Virus record (IMG/VR): IMGVR_UViG_3300025030_000159
Span: 1 to 48,922 of that record
Length of the DNA: 48,922 bases
Direction: 5' to 3' (one strand)
DNA from: a virus
The position numbers were made by a program, and so were the translations under genes. Shown here in pieces: positions 16,324 to 25,122 of the stretch. Within the stretch, counting starts at the first letter, position 1; every line of letters starts with the position of its first letter. The notes beneath the pieces were generated by a model. That model was not told the origin of the DNA. It searched no databases and saw nothing but the letters and a program-made list of their open reading frames with translations.

Positions 16324-16899
16324 GTGAGAGAAAGAGAAGACGAGTTGGTTTATTTAACAAGGCCGAAAAAAGTTTGTAATAGCACTAGTTCAGACTGTAA
16401 CTGTAGAGTTTGTAAGGAAGATAAGAATTTGGGAGAGCTTCCTTTTGGACAGGGGCCGGGACATACGGTTCCAGTTGTTGGAAAACTCCCGGGAATGTTT
16501 ATAACAGATTCAGACTTTTTAGAAAGTTATCAAGATATAAATATCCCAAATAGAAAAATAACTCAAGAAAATATAACTAAAAAAGACGAAGTAGAGAAAT
16601 ATAAAAAAATAACCCATAAGGAGAAGATGGATGCAATGCAGGAGATTTTCAATAAATGTCTCGCAATTGCAGATGCTAAGGGAAGAGATTATAGTGGTAC
16701 CCAAGATGCAATGTCTAACTTCCATGACTTTGGATGGAAAGGAATCATCGTTCGATTGGGGGATAAATGGAATAGGATTAAAAACCTCACAAATGCTGGT
16801 AATAACTTTGTTAAAGATGAATCCCTTGAAGATACTCTTTTGGATAATATTAACTACAGTGTACTCGCACTTATTGAAAAAAGGAATCTTATAAAATGA
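16324..16899 (+). CDS. Nmad1/DUF1599-domain protein, 191 aa
   Basis: The start is a GTG at 16324, 8-9 nt downstream of AGGAGGGG. The N-terminal 40 residues hold a Cys cluster (SDCNCRVC). The C-terminal 85 residues match my recollection of nucleotide-modification-associated domain 1 (DUF1599): a CLAIADAKGRDY start, FHDFGWKGIIVRLGDKWNR and a closing DNINYSVLALI helix. That domain is found near phage base-modification genes and in nucleotide-handling proteins. No thymidylate synthase-like or glycosyltransferase partner is visible, so its substrate is unknown. Confidence 0.6.
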   Translation: MREREDELVYLTRPKKVCNSTSSDCNCRVCKEDKNLGELPFGQGPGHTVPVVGKLPGMFITDSDFLESYQDINIPNRKITQENITKKDEVEKYKKITHKEKMDAMQEIFNKCLAIADAKGRDYSGTQDAMSNFHDFGWKGIIVRLGDKWNRIKNLTNAGNNFVKDESLEDTLLDNINYSVLALIEKRNLIK

Positions 16900-16985
16900 A
16901 CAATCCCTGTCCTGAAGGACTTATCTGGCCAGTTGATTGTGGAACAGAGCGTTGCTGTCTTACTTGTGGAAGGAGAAAGAATTAA
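16896..16985 (+). CDS. Small Cys-rich peptide, 29 aa
   Basis: The ATG overlaps the Nmad1 gene stop as ATGA. Five cysteines in 29 residues (C, C, CCLTC) suggest a metal knuckle. The next gene uses AGGAG inside this gene as its ribosome-binding site. Confidence 0.45.
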   Translation: MNNPCPEGLIWPVDCGTERCCLTCGRRKN

Positions 16986-16986
16986 T

Positions 16987-17145
16987 ATGGCAACTAGACC
17001 AAGTTATAAAGAGATGTATTTAAAGGAAAAAAACCTTAGAGAGAAACAGGAGAAACTAATCCCTGAGTTTCTCCTAGCGTATAACAAATACATAGATCTT
17101 CTCTTAGAAGAACTAGAACTAGCAATAGGAATGGTTAAAAAATAA
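16987..17145 (+). CDS. Hypothetical helical protein, 52 aa
   Basis: ATG 16987 is preceded by GGAGAAAGAA. Upstream in-frame codons overlap the Cys-rich peptide and are not needed. The protein is a charged, leucine-rich helix pair. Its TAA overlaps the next ATG (TAATG). Confidence 0.55.
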   Translation: MATRPSYKEMYLKEKNLREKQEKLIPEFLLAYNKYIDLLLEELELAIGMVKK

Positions 17146-17348
17146 TGCAAGATATTAAATATAAACTCCCCACAGGGGAAATTGAAAGAGTAAGGGAATT
17201 TTTCGAAGGAACTTCCACGGAAGATGTTTGGGATAAAATGAGAAAGAGATTTAATGAAATAGAAAAAGAACACAAAGTAGTAAGTATGAATAGAACCGAA
17301 CTAAGTAAAAATCAACTTAAACGACTGAGGAAGAAAGAAAAGAAATAG
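17145..17348 (+). CDS. Hypothetical 67-aa protein
   Basis: Coupled to the previous gene by TAATG. It is helical, highly charged and very basic at the C-terminus (LKRLRKKEKK). Nucleic-acid binding is possible. No family is recognised. Confidence 0.55.
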   Translation: MQDIKYKLPTGEIERVREFFEGTSTEDVWDKMRKRFNEIEKEHKVVSMNRTELSKNQLKRLRKKEKK

Positions 17349-17379
17349 AAAAGAAAAAAATAAAAACAAAAAGGGGGTG

Positions 17380-17460
17380 ATGCTTTTTGGTATCGAGCTT
17401 AATGACGGTGTTTATCGTACTAATCCCGACATTTCTAATGGCCTAAAAGAGGGGGTCTAG
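17380..17460 (+). CDS. Possible 26-aa peptide
   Basis: AAAAGGGGGTG precedes an ATG at 17380 and the frame closes at TAG 17458-17460, just before the convergent terminator. It is the last candidate gene of the rightward transcription unit. Support is limited to ribosome-binding site and position. Confidence 0.35.
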   Translation: MLFGIELNDGVYRTNPDISNGLKEGV

Positions 17461-17485
17461 TGCATCCTCTATAAATAAAACATAA

Positions 17486-17520
17486 AAAAGGGGGACTCTT
17501 TTCTAAGAGATCCCCCTTTT
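17486..17520. terminator. Bidirectional terminator between early and late operons
   Basis: AAAAGGGGGACTCTT (17486-17500) pairs with 17505-17520 around a TTCT loop with one bulged base. The stem is flanked by T-rich DNA on the right and A-rich DNA on the left, so it can stop rightward early and leftward late transcripts where they converge. Confidence 0.9.
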
Positions 17521-17523
17521 CTT

Positions 17524-20500
17524 TTACTCCTCGCCTTCGTTGTAGTTATAAATCGTAGGTCCGATTATTGGTATATCTTTTATCATTGTCCTTTCAAAAG
17601 CACTCCAGTCATCATCTATTAATCCCTGTCTAAGGGCAAAGGCTTTAGTCCCTACATCTCCTATTACCGGACCCCCAAGGGCCTCTGCAAGACCAGAGGA
17701 ACTTCTCATTGCGTTATGAACTGTATCTGCCCATAGGCCAAATCCCCCACCGCTGGTTAAATACCTACTTACCTGTTCCAAGGTAGTCTCATCCCCTCGG
17801 ACTTTTGCAGTTAGAAGATCTATCCCTTCAGCAGTTAATCCACCTAAAACAGTCATACTAGCTAGAAGTTTCCCGGCCATTATTGGATCAGTTTTTAAAG
17901 TCCTACTTATAAGCTTCGCCTGTTGCATTCCGAAAGTTTTAAAAAGAGTTAGGATTCTAATCCATGGGTTTTCACTACTAACCCAACGAGGAAGTTGCAT
18001 GGAGTCATTTATAAACTGTGTTTCTTTTACAAAGTTATAACTTGCAGTTCTTCGATCTAGTTCTGTTAGTTCTGTTTTACTTAGAAGTTCCACCGGATCT
18101 AGGCCTAGTCGTTTAAGTCTCATCGAAGAAGATCTAAAAGCCCTGCTATCCGGTTTGGCATTTTTTAACTCTCTAAAAAGATCCACCGCATACTCTCTCC
18201 CTGTCGTAGCGGCAAAGAGCCTGTTAAAAATCTCACTCTGTTTAAATCCACTAACGGTTAAAAATCCATCTGCGGTATCTCTAGCGATCTTTGCCACTTT
18301 CATAAACCCGATACTGACTTCTTGGCCTCTTTCGAAACGAGCAAAGTCATTTGCATATGAATGAAGCATTGCTCCGGATCTCTCTGCCAGATCCATAGCG
18401 GTTTTCGGGTCAGAGAAGATTTTTCCTAAAGCCTTTAAAGAACTCTTGGTATAAGAAGTCCCGATGGTATTTGCGCTTTGCCCTAGGTTCCTAACTCCTG
18501 CTCGGCCCATTTTAGTCAGAACTGCTAGAGAAGTAGCGGTATCTACAAAGGCCCTTCCAATTACATCATTCCCATAATTCCCACCCATCATTCTTTTATT
18601 TATATCTATCGCATATTTATAAACATAATCCCCACTTTCTTTTTTAATATTCCCTAAGAGTTCAAGGACTCCCTTCCCCTGTTGTCCATAAGCTTTTATA
18701 ACTTCTATCCTTTTTGTCGCCCCTTTGAAGTAATTGTCAAAGACTATGTTTATATCCTTTTCATATCCATCTATATTAAACTCTCTTGCGTATTCCATAT
18801 TCCCATACTTCGGAGAGTTCATCCTACGGCTAAGGATCTTATCTAAGAGAACCTCTGCTTGAGCGGGAGTTTCTGCATACCCTTTCTTCACCATCTGCTT
18901 AATCGCAGCGTCATGCTTCCTTCCCGGGTTTACTAACTCCTCTGGGTTATAAAACCTAGGCCAGTGCGGAGCTTCGGGATCATGGGTATATGGAAGTCTC
19001 TCTCCTTTTAAATTTACTATCTTAACCCCATTAACCTCCATATCTTCTGAGAGTTCGTTGAACTTTTCCCGGATGAATTTAGCTGCATCCTTTACCCTCG
19101 GAGCATCCGGGAGATTTACTATCTCACTAGTAGGGATAGTTTCTACTATCTCTTGAACTCTTACCTTCTCTCCTTCTGTTAGCTTAGATAAAAAGTTTTT
19201 CTTCTCCGCTGCCATCTCTGCAAATCTTAGATCCGAGTTAATCCGAATAGAAGAAATAGTCTCTGCAAGTTTCTTCGCACTAGGACCATGAGATCTTAAA
19301 TAAGCCTCCCCATCTGCAAAGGCTCTGTTACTTAGTTCCTTTATCCCAAAAAGGCCATTAGCCGAAAGGGAGTTTTCTATAAACGCTCTGTCTACGTCTT
19401 TCTTTATTTTCCTATTTCTCGGCCCGGCTTTTTGAAACCCCTTAAACTCCTCTCCATTTTTTAGTTTATAAAGAAACTGAAGTCCATCTATTATAGTCGC
19501 CCTTTCTTCAAAGGACATGAATTTTATTTCTTCTATTCCAGTTAGGTATTTGTTTATAGTTTTTAATTCCTCTGGAGTTACTTTAAGGGCATTCTTAATC
19601 ATCCCGATTGTTCTGGTCTGACTCCTAGCAACTAGGGAGTCTTTACTAGTCAAGTCCTTCCCGATAAAGATAAACTCTTTTATCTGCTCTTCTGTTAAAT
19701 CCGTCTTAGTCCTAAGCCAATCATCAAGAGAGAGTTTCTCCTCTTTAGCAAAGGTCTCTGCTTTTTTATATTCCTCCGCAAGTCTATCGTTTGCTTTCTT
19801 TCTTTCTTCTAAGATCTTCGCTTGAGTTTCAAAGAGAGAAAAACTCCCCCTCTCTTCTTTTAACTTCTTAGTAAAAGTAGCTAAGAAGCTATTCTCTTTC
19901 GGGGATAAATTCTCAATTGCTACCTTTGCCTCTCCAATAATAGTCCCGAGTTTTGTATCAATTGCATTTTTAATAACTCTTTCTTTAACTCCCTCTGGGA
20001 CTATCTCCTTTTTTGCTAAGGTACTATCCTTTAATCCCACACTTTGGAAGAGGGCATCTAAAACCTCTGGGCTAAAATTCATCCCTCGCATTTTTTCAAA
20101 AGTATTTACCAACTCCTCTTGACTCATAGGTTTTCTATAACTTCTCTTATCCGTAGTAAGTGCATCATAAACATCCGCTGCACTTACTATCTGAGCTTCG
20201 ATAGGAATCTCTTTATCCTTAAGCCCATTCGGATACCCTTTCCCATCAAATCTCTCATGGTGATTTTCGATTATATTCATAACCGTAGGGCTTAGTTTAT
20301 CCTTATACCCCTCTGCAAAACCTCCAAGAGGATGAGTTTTTACTATTTCAAACTCTTCCGGAGTTAGCTTCTCGGGTTTATTTAAAATCTTCTTATCTAT
20401 ATTTATCTTCCCGAGATCATGGAGCCAGCTTCCGTACATAATATCATGCTGGATATTTTCCGGAGTTCCTAAGACTTTCGCCATCTTAACTGCAATAGTC

Positions 20501-21888
20501 GCTACATGCTCTCCATGTGCTTTTAAATCCGGATCATATTCTTTTATCTTCTGTGCTAGTTCTTGGATAGTAAGAGGTCTTTCTTCTCCTTTTATTAATG
20601 CTTCTAGGGAAGAGAAGTGTTCATCTAAAAAGCCATTCTCTACTTTAATATGTCTATTTCCTAACTCTGCAAGATCCGCTCTATCATCAAAGACAGCTAG
20701 GAGTTTAGATCCTCTAGGAGTTAGGTGTTCTTTTTCTAAGGCAAGATATTCCGGTCCTCTAGTCCCACCATAATCCCCACCGAGATCCGGAGTAACCGCA
20801 GCTACTCTTTGCTTAACTCCCGCAGTTCTAAGCTCCTCTTGTATATCCCCTATGTCTTTTAAAAGAAGAGAAGTCTGTCTATGAGTAGATCCAACAGCCA
20901 GATCCACATCATCCGGAGTTCTTGCATTCCACTTCTTCACATACTCTGCATCAAATCCCGTAGTGGGACTGAAGACTTTATCTATATCTATCCCTATTAC
21001 TTTAGGTTTTATATCTTCTAGAATAATCCCACCCGTTTCAGTTACGATTTGCCTCGGCCCTGTGGTTATTTCTTCCTTTATCCCTTTCTTACTCTCTATC
21101 AAATCATTAATAACCCCATCAGGGTTAAAGGGTTTTGTTTTTATCTCCTCTGCTTTTAACCCTTTAGATGGAACGGGAAGTTCATCCGTAGCAGGGATTA
21201 CTTTATCCACCACCCCTTTTGCTACTTTTTCTTCTATTCCATTTTTTGTTAAATTATGAAATAACTTTGCTGCAATTACAAATGGAGCCATCTCCCCAAC
21301 TGTCTGAGTCGCGGCATAGGCATTTGGAAATTCCTTCTTAACTCTCTCTCCAGTTTTATCATCTATATAATCAATCGCTATCGGGACACTTTTAAGAACA
21401 GTTTCTATCTTCCCCATTGTTTCTTCCCCGGCTTTTGTCCGAGGCATATAAGTAATCGCATCCATGTTATTTCTTATCCTCTCCCCAAGAGAGGACCAAG
21501 TAGGGGCTACTCCGTTGAACATCCAGTTGGAGAGTTCATTACTCCCACTTACGGCAACATTTGCTAGAGCCATTGCGGGATGGAAGTTAGCAAAACCTGT
21601 TGCCTGTTGGAGGATATTCTCCCCCATTCCTATATCCTTCTTTCCTTGTTCTACTATCTTCTCTCCTATTTTCTTCCCTATATTCTTAATTGGAGCAATG
21701 AAATCTGAAAGAGTAGCTTCGTCTACATCTACTTCTTTCTTCTTAACTGGAGCTTTTCCCCCTTCCATCTGTTGAAACATTTCTAAGGAAGAGAGAGAAG
21801 AAGAGGAAGTGGAAATAGGAGGAGCCGAAGCCCCTCCCTTTTTTCCTTTCTCCTCCTCCATTTGCTGAAACATTTCTAAACTATTCAT
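17524..21888 (-). CDS. 1454-aa polyvalent ejection protein, HD-GYP and HAD
   Basis: This is the last and largest late gene, next to other probable ejection proteins, so it is likely injected with the DNA. The N-terminus holds SLEMFQQME twice (residues 3-11 and 34-42). Residues 297-432 resemble a HAD phosphatase fold (Asp301-x-Asp303; VFDDRADL at 399-406). Residues 440-617 form an HD-GYP domain: His458, His490-Asp491, His519, HHERFDGKGYP at 543-553 and AADVYDALTTD at 570-580, so the metal ligands and GYP signature appear intact. HD-GYP proteins hydrolyse cyclic di-GMP. The remaining 830 residues are helical and resemble the long C-termini of phage polyvalent proteins, with a hydrophobic stretch near residues 1310-1330. 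No transglycosylase motif was found. ATG 21888 follows AAAAGGAC. Confidence 0.8.
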   Translation of the reverse strand: MNSLEMFQQMEEEKGKKGGASAPPISTSSSSLSSLEMFQQMEGGKAPVKKKEVDVDEATLSDFIAPIKNIGKKIGEKIVEQGKKDIGMGENILQQATGFANFHPAMALANVAVSGSNELSNWMFNGVAPTWSSLGERIRNNMDAITYMPRTKAGEETMGKIETVLKSVPIAIDYIDDKTGERVKKEFPNAYAATQTVGEMAPFVIAAKLFHNLTKNGIEEKVAKGVVDKVIPATDELPVPSKGLKAEEIKTKPFNPDGVINDLIESKKGIKEEITTGPRQIVTETGGIILEDIKPKVIGIDIDKVFSPTTGFDAEYVKKWNARTPDDVDLAVGSTHRQTSLLLKDIGDIQEELRTAGVKQRVAAVTPDLGGDYGGTRGPEYLALEKEHLTPRGSKLLAVFDDRADLAELGNRHIKVENGFLDEHFSSLEALIKGEERPLTIQELAQKIKEYDPDLKAHGEHVATIAVKMAKVLGTPENIQHDIMYGSWLHDLGKINIDKKILNKPEKLTPEEFEIVKTHPLGGFAEGYKDKLSPTVMNIIENHHERFDGKGYPNGLKDKEIPIEAQIVSAADVYDALTTDKRSYRKPMSQEELVNTFEKMRGMNFSPEVLDALFQSVGLKDSTLAKKEIVPEGVKERVIKNAIDTKLGTIIGEAKVAIENLSPKENSFLATFTKKLKEERGSFSLFETQAKILEERKKANDRLAEEYKKAETFAKEEKLSLDDWLRTKTDLTEEQIKEFIFIGKDLTSKDSLVARSQTRTIGMIKNALKVTPEELKTINKYLTGIEEIKFMSFEERATIIDGLQFLYKLKNGEEFKGFQKAGPRNRKIKKDVDRAFIENSLSANGLFGIKELSNRAFADGEAYLRSHGPSAKKLAETISSIRINSDLRFAEMAAEKKNFLSKLTEGEKVRVQEIVETIPTSEIVNLPDAPRVKDAAKFIREKFNELSEDMEVNGVKIVNLKGERLPYTHDPEAPHWPRFYNPEELVNPGRKHDAAIKQMVKKGYAETPAQAEVLLDKILSRRMNSPKYGNMEYAREFNIDGYEKDINIVFDNYFKGATKRIEVIKAYGQQGKGVLELLGNIKKESGDYVYKYAIDINKRMMGGNYGNDVIGRAFVDTATSLAVLTKMGRAGVRNLGQSANTIGTSYTKSSLKALGKIFSDPKTAMDLAERSGAMLHSYANDFARFERGQEVSIGFMKVAKIARDTADGFLTVSGFKQSEIFNRLFAATTGREYAVDLFRELKNAKPDSRAFRSSSMRLKRLGLDPVELLSKTELTELDRRTASYNFVKETQFINDSMQLPRWVSSENPWIRILTLFKTFGMQQAKLISRTLKTDPIMAGKLLASMTVLGGLTAEGIDLLTAKVRGDETTLEQVSRYLTSGGGFGLWADTVHNAMRSSSGLAEALGGPVIGDVGTKAFALRQGLIDDDWSAFERTMIKDIPIIGPTIYNYNEGEE

Positions 21889-21891
21889 CTT

Positions 21892-22959
21892 TTATTGTCC
21901 TTTTATAAGATGTGGTGCGGGATGTTTTATCAAAGGAGAAGGACTTACCTCCACCAACTTCCCTTCCTTATCCCTCTTAACTCCATACCAGTTATGATCC
22001 GGACCAAGTTCTAACTTCTCATATCCACCAGCGAGTTTTTTATAATCATTAGTGTTATACGCATCTCCCGGTTTAGCCAGAAGTGCAGCCTGTTGCATTG
22101 TGTAAGTAAAATAATCCCTCTTTGCTCCATCTTTCTTTCCAAACTTCTTCATCATATTACTCTGAGCAGCTTCTTTTAATTTCCCAAACTTCTCATAAGT
22201 AGTAGTTACTTCTACGTTTCGATTATTCTCTCTGGTTATATCTTTTAACTCCTTCGCTTCTCTAGCTCTGAGGCGAAGTTCTTCCAGCCGCATGGAGTTA
22301 TCTTCTTGGTTTCTACTATTCCTTCCCCTCTCTGCTTCTTGTTCTAGTGCAAGCTGTGCCGCTCTATAACTCTGATCCGCTGCAAGGTTTGCCCTTCTAA
22401 TCCCCATCTCTTGAGCTTTCCACTTATTCTCACTAGCAAGGGATTCCGAATGCCACTTATCCTGCATTCCTAAACTTTGTCTTTGTCTTTCAAACTCTGC
22501 ACTGATTGTTTCTCTATGTCTTCTTTCTTGCGATTCGAGGGTTTCTTTTTGGAGCTTACTCTCATGTTCAAAGCCTCTTTCCTGCAATCTTTCCGAATGT
22601 TCGAAACCTTTCTCTTGTCTCTCCGCATTCTTCCCCTCTATAAACATATCCCTAGCTGCTTGCTGTTGGGCTCTCCTATTCTCCGTAATCCCGTAAAGCT
22701 GATCTCTTACATTTACAGCCCCACTTACTTGTTTTAAATTCTCACTCATTATTTTAGTTCTATTATCTATCATCTCATCGAACTGAGCCGGGGTAAGTCC
22801 AGCAAGCTCCACTGGACTATTAAACCCCAAAGATCCACTTAAACTCCCTCCAGATCCAAGGGCATTCTGGATCTGGATAGAGTCTATTCCTTTTATATTC
22901 TCACTTATTTTATTCAAGTTCTTTAAATAATCCTGCCCTATGGCATCTGAAACTGGCAT
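21892..22959 (-). CDS. Probable ejection protein, coiled coil, 355 aa
   Basis: Residues 110-250 form a long charged coiled coil with repeated QERGFEHE/SERLQE-like heptads. The N-terminus is Gly/Ser-rich and the C-terminus ends in a Tyr/Lys/Pro-rich segment. Its place, 3 nt upstream of the giant polyvalent protein and after Gly-rich membrane-prone proteins, matches internal virion protein clusters of podoviruses. No sequence family is recognised. Confidence 0.6.
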   Translation of the reverse strand: MPVSDAIGQDYLKNLNKISENIKGIDSIQIQNALGSGGSLSGSLGFNSPVELAGLTPAQFDEMIDNRTKIMSENLKQVSGAVNVRDQLYGITENRRAQQQAARDMFIEGKNAERQEKGFEHSERLQERGFEHESKLQKETLESQERRHRETISAEFERQRQSLGMQDKWHSESLASENKWKAQEMGIRRANLAADQSYRAAQLALEQEAERGRNSRNQEDNSMRLEELRLRAREAKELKDITRENNRNVEVTTTYEKFGKLKEAAQSNMMKKFGKKDGAKRDYFTYTMQQAALLAKPGDAYNTNDYKKLAGGYEKLELGPDHNWYGVKRDKEGKLVEVSPSPLIKHPAPHLIKGQ

Positions 22960-22962
22960 TGT

Positions 22963-23409
22963 TTATCTCCCTAGAAGAGCATCATCCGCGCCGGCAATAA
23001 GAAGTTTTGGACTAATCCCAAGAGCTTTTGCCTGTTCGGGAGTTAGATCCCCTAAATTCCCTCCCTTCCCAAGGAGATCTTTTAAAAAAGCCATCTGTTG
23101 TTTTTGCTGTTCTTGAGAAGCGAGGGCTTTTAAATGTGTCTGCCCAACTGCACTAGCTACAGCACTTAATCTCCCACCTACGGTATTTCCCCCAATCGCT
23201 TGCCCGATCATTCCACCGATAGCAGCTATATTTGCCGGACTCAGCTGACTAAAAAAACTCTTATCTGCTCCACCACTTCCAACTATTGCCTGTTCGGGGC
23301 TCATCTGCGGAGTTCCAAGTCCATAGTTATTCCCCCCTCCTGCGGTAGCTCCTGCACCAAAGAGAGAGTTATTCAACATATTAGAAGATAAACTTAGATC
23401 GAAAGCCAT
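22963..23409 (-). CDS. Gly-rich internal virion protein candidate, 148 aa
   Basis: It is Gly/Ala-rich with a membrane-prone segment near residues 60-90 (IAAIGGMIGQAIGG) and a Gln-rich helix after it. AAAGGAGAAA precedes the ATG. The composition resembles small ejection proteins that form a membrane channel. The assignment rests on context. Confidence 0.55.
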   Translation of the reverse strand: MAFDLSLSSNMLNNSLFGAGATAGGGNNYGLGTPQMSPEQAIVGSGGADKSFFSQLSPANIAAIGGMIGQAIGGNTVGGRLSAVASAVGQTHLKALASQEQQKQQMAFLKDLLGKGGNLGDLTPEQAKALGISPKLLIAGADDALLGR

Positions 23410-23427
23410 TTTATTTCTCCTTTCTTT

Positions 23428-24675
23428 TTATCCTAAAAGCCCAAGAAGTCCACCAGCTGCTCCACCTACTGCGGCACCTATTGGATTACCCCCACTAAGC
23501 ATATACCCCATACTCGCACCACCTATCGCCCCACCTAAAATCCCACCAGCAGTTCTTCTCCCTCCACCATCATCTGTAGAAACTGCACTACCACTTATAG
23601 ATCCAAGAAAGTTCCCACCATATTGGAAACATTTCAAATCCCAAAGAGCATCTTTTGCTCTCATTTCTATGTTTATGTTATCTAGTTCTGTTCTTAGCCC
23701 CGCATACATTTTTGCAAAATCCAACGCAGTAGTGGCTATATCTCTTTTCGCTAGAATAATCTTAGTCGTATAATCCATCCCGAGAGAGCTAAGTTCTCTT
23801 CTATAAAGAAGATCCTTCGTAGCCAAATCCGCACTGAGGGTTATTAGTTCTTTATGCGTTGCGACTTTAGCGGTTACTAAATCCGCTGCTACTTTTACAA
23901 GTCCCTCTCTAGTGGCTATTTTTAATTTCGCCAGTTCCATAACTATATCTTGATTCTTCATTACTAGTTGGATGTTTTCTTTAAACCCTTGAAGCTGATA
24001 AGTCGCGGTGTCTTTATTAACCTCTCGGAGTTTATGCCCTCGGATTATTGCCTCTCCGATAGCAAAGGCAGAACTCATCACCGCATTGGCATCTCGCATT
24101 CCACTTCTATATCTCGGGAGAGTTACTTGATCTAAGTCACTTTCTAAAACCGCACTCTCTGCAACTATTAAAGAGTCTAACAGATTAGTAATCGCAGCAA
24201 GGAAAGTACTAACACCATTATTCTGACTCGTCCTATATGCGGTTAAAATAGTATCAAAGTCTAAATTCGCAAGAAGACCATTTAAATACGTATTTATATT
24301 TGTATCAAAAACCATTCCGGAGTTATAAGTAGTATTAAAAGAACCCAGAGAAGTAGAAAAACTCGGAATTCCTGCTACGTAAGCGTTATAGAGAGTAACA
24401 AAATCCATCCCGGCATAAGTGTTTAAATACGAAAAAGGCGCCGTGAAGTTCGTTATCACCTGTCCACTACCAAGAAGAGTCTCATTTGCCGTTACGCCTA
24501 CAAATGCCGCATAAGGGCTAACTCCTGTCATAGCAGCACTTAATGCCTGAGAGAGAGTTATGCTCGCTCCTTGTGTTCCAAGAAATGCCCCATGAAAAGT
24601 CTTCATATAATCCGGAAAATCTACTGCACCAGAACTTCCACCACCACCTGAACTACCGCCTCCTCCAAATCCCAT
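23428..24675 (-). CDS. Internal virion protein with glycine-zipper tail
   Basis: This 415-aa protein begins with a Gly/Ser tract (residues 3-16), continues as a Ser/Thr-rich helical region, then a long amphipathic helix (residues 220-345). It ends in glycine-zipper repeats (GGAIGGASMGYMLSGG, GAAVGGAAGGLLG) that could insert in membranes. Such tails fit ejected pore-forming proteins. It lies between the acetyltransferase-like protein and two further ejection candidates. Confidence 0.6.
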   Translation of the reverse strand: MGFGGGGSSGGGGSSGAVDFPDYMKTFHGAFLGTQGASITLSQALSAAMTGVSPYAAFVGVTANETLLGSGQVITNFTAPFSYLNTYAGMDFVTLYNAYVAGIPSFSTSLGSFNTTYNSGMVFDTNINTYLNGLLANLDFDTILTAYRTSQNNGVSTFLAAITNLLDSLIVAESAVLESDLDQVTLPRYRSGMRDANAVMSSAFAIGEAIIRGHKLREVNKDTATYQLQGFKENIQLVMKNQDIVMELAKLKIATREGLVKVAADLVTAKVATHKELITLSADLATKDLLYRRELSSLGMDYTTKIILAKRDIATTALDFAKMYAGLRTELDNINIEMRAKDALWDLKCFQYGGNFLGSISGSAVSTDDGGGRRTAGGILGGAIGGASMGYMLSGGNPIGAAVGGAAGGLLGLLG

Positions 24676-24681
24676 CTCTCT

Positions 24682-25122
24682 TTACTCCTTGCATAAAAAG
24701 CTGGTTACTCTAAACCCAAGTTTATTCGCTAGTCTTACCACCCCGGGATTATCCGTATATGCGATTAAGGTCTTACAGTTATTTAACTCTTTATATCCAA
24801 TTAAGACTTTAAGCCCCTCTTCCCAAGCTGTTATAGGTATTTCTTTAACAGCAAAAAGGGAATAGATCATCAAATTCCTCTGTCTTGTATTTGCGTCAGT
24901 ATCTATAGTAGTTGCGATAAATCCATAGATATTCTCAAGTATATCCCCTTCTTCTTTCTCTATCCCTACCCAAAGTTGAATACTCTCAGTAAGGAGATTT
25001 TTTAAAATCCCAAAAACATTCTCTGGAGAGAGTTCTACTTTAGGAATTAAATTTTCTAATAGAAGAGGCCTAATTCTTTCCCAATAAAAAACAATCTGCT
25101 CGGGAGTTAGTCTAATTAACAT
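24682..25122 (-). CDS. GNAT-fold virion-associated protein, 146 aa
   Basis: The C-terminal part reads like the acetyl-CoA-binding end of GNAT acetyltransferases (TLIAYTDNPGVVRLANKLGF near residues 118-137). Acetyltransferase-like small proteins occur near internal virion genes in several podoviruses. The usual Q/RxxGxG/A loop is not obvious, so the protein may be structural. It overlaps the upstream gene by 11 nt. Confidence 0.5.
   Translation of the reverse strand: MLIRLTPEQIVFYWERIRPLLLENLIPKVELSPENVFGILKNLLTESIQLWVGIEKEEGDILENIYGFIATTIDTDANTRQRNLMIYSLFAVKEIPITAWEEGLKVLIGYKELNNCKTLIAYTDNPGVVRLANKLGFRVTSFLCKE

Noticed and set aside
20963-21259. Plus-strand 98-codon frame opposite the polyvalent protein
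   Set aside because: It lies in the wrong direction for the late region, without a start site or coding character.
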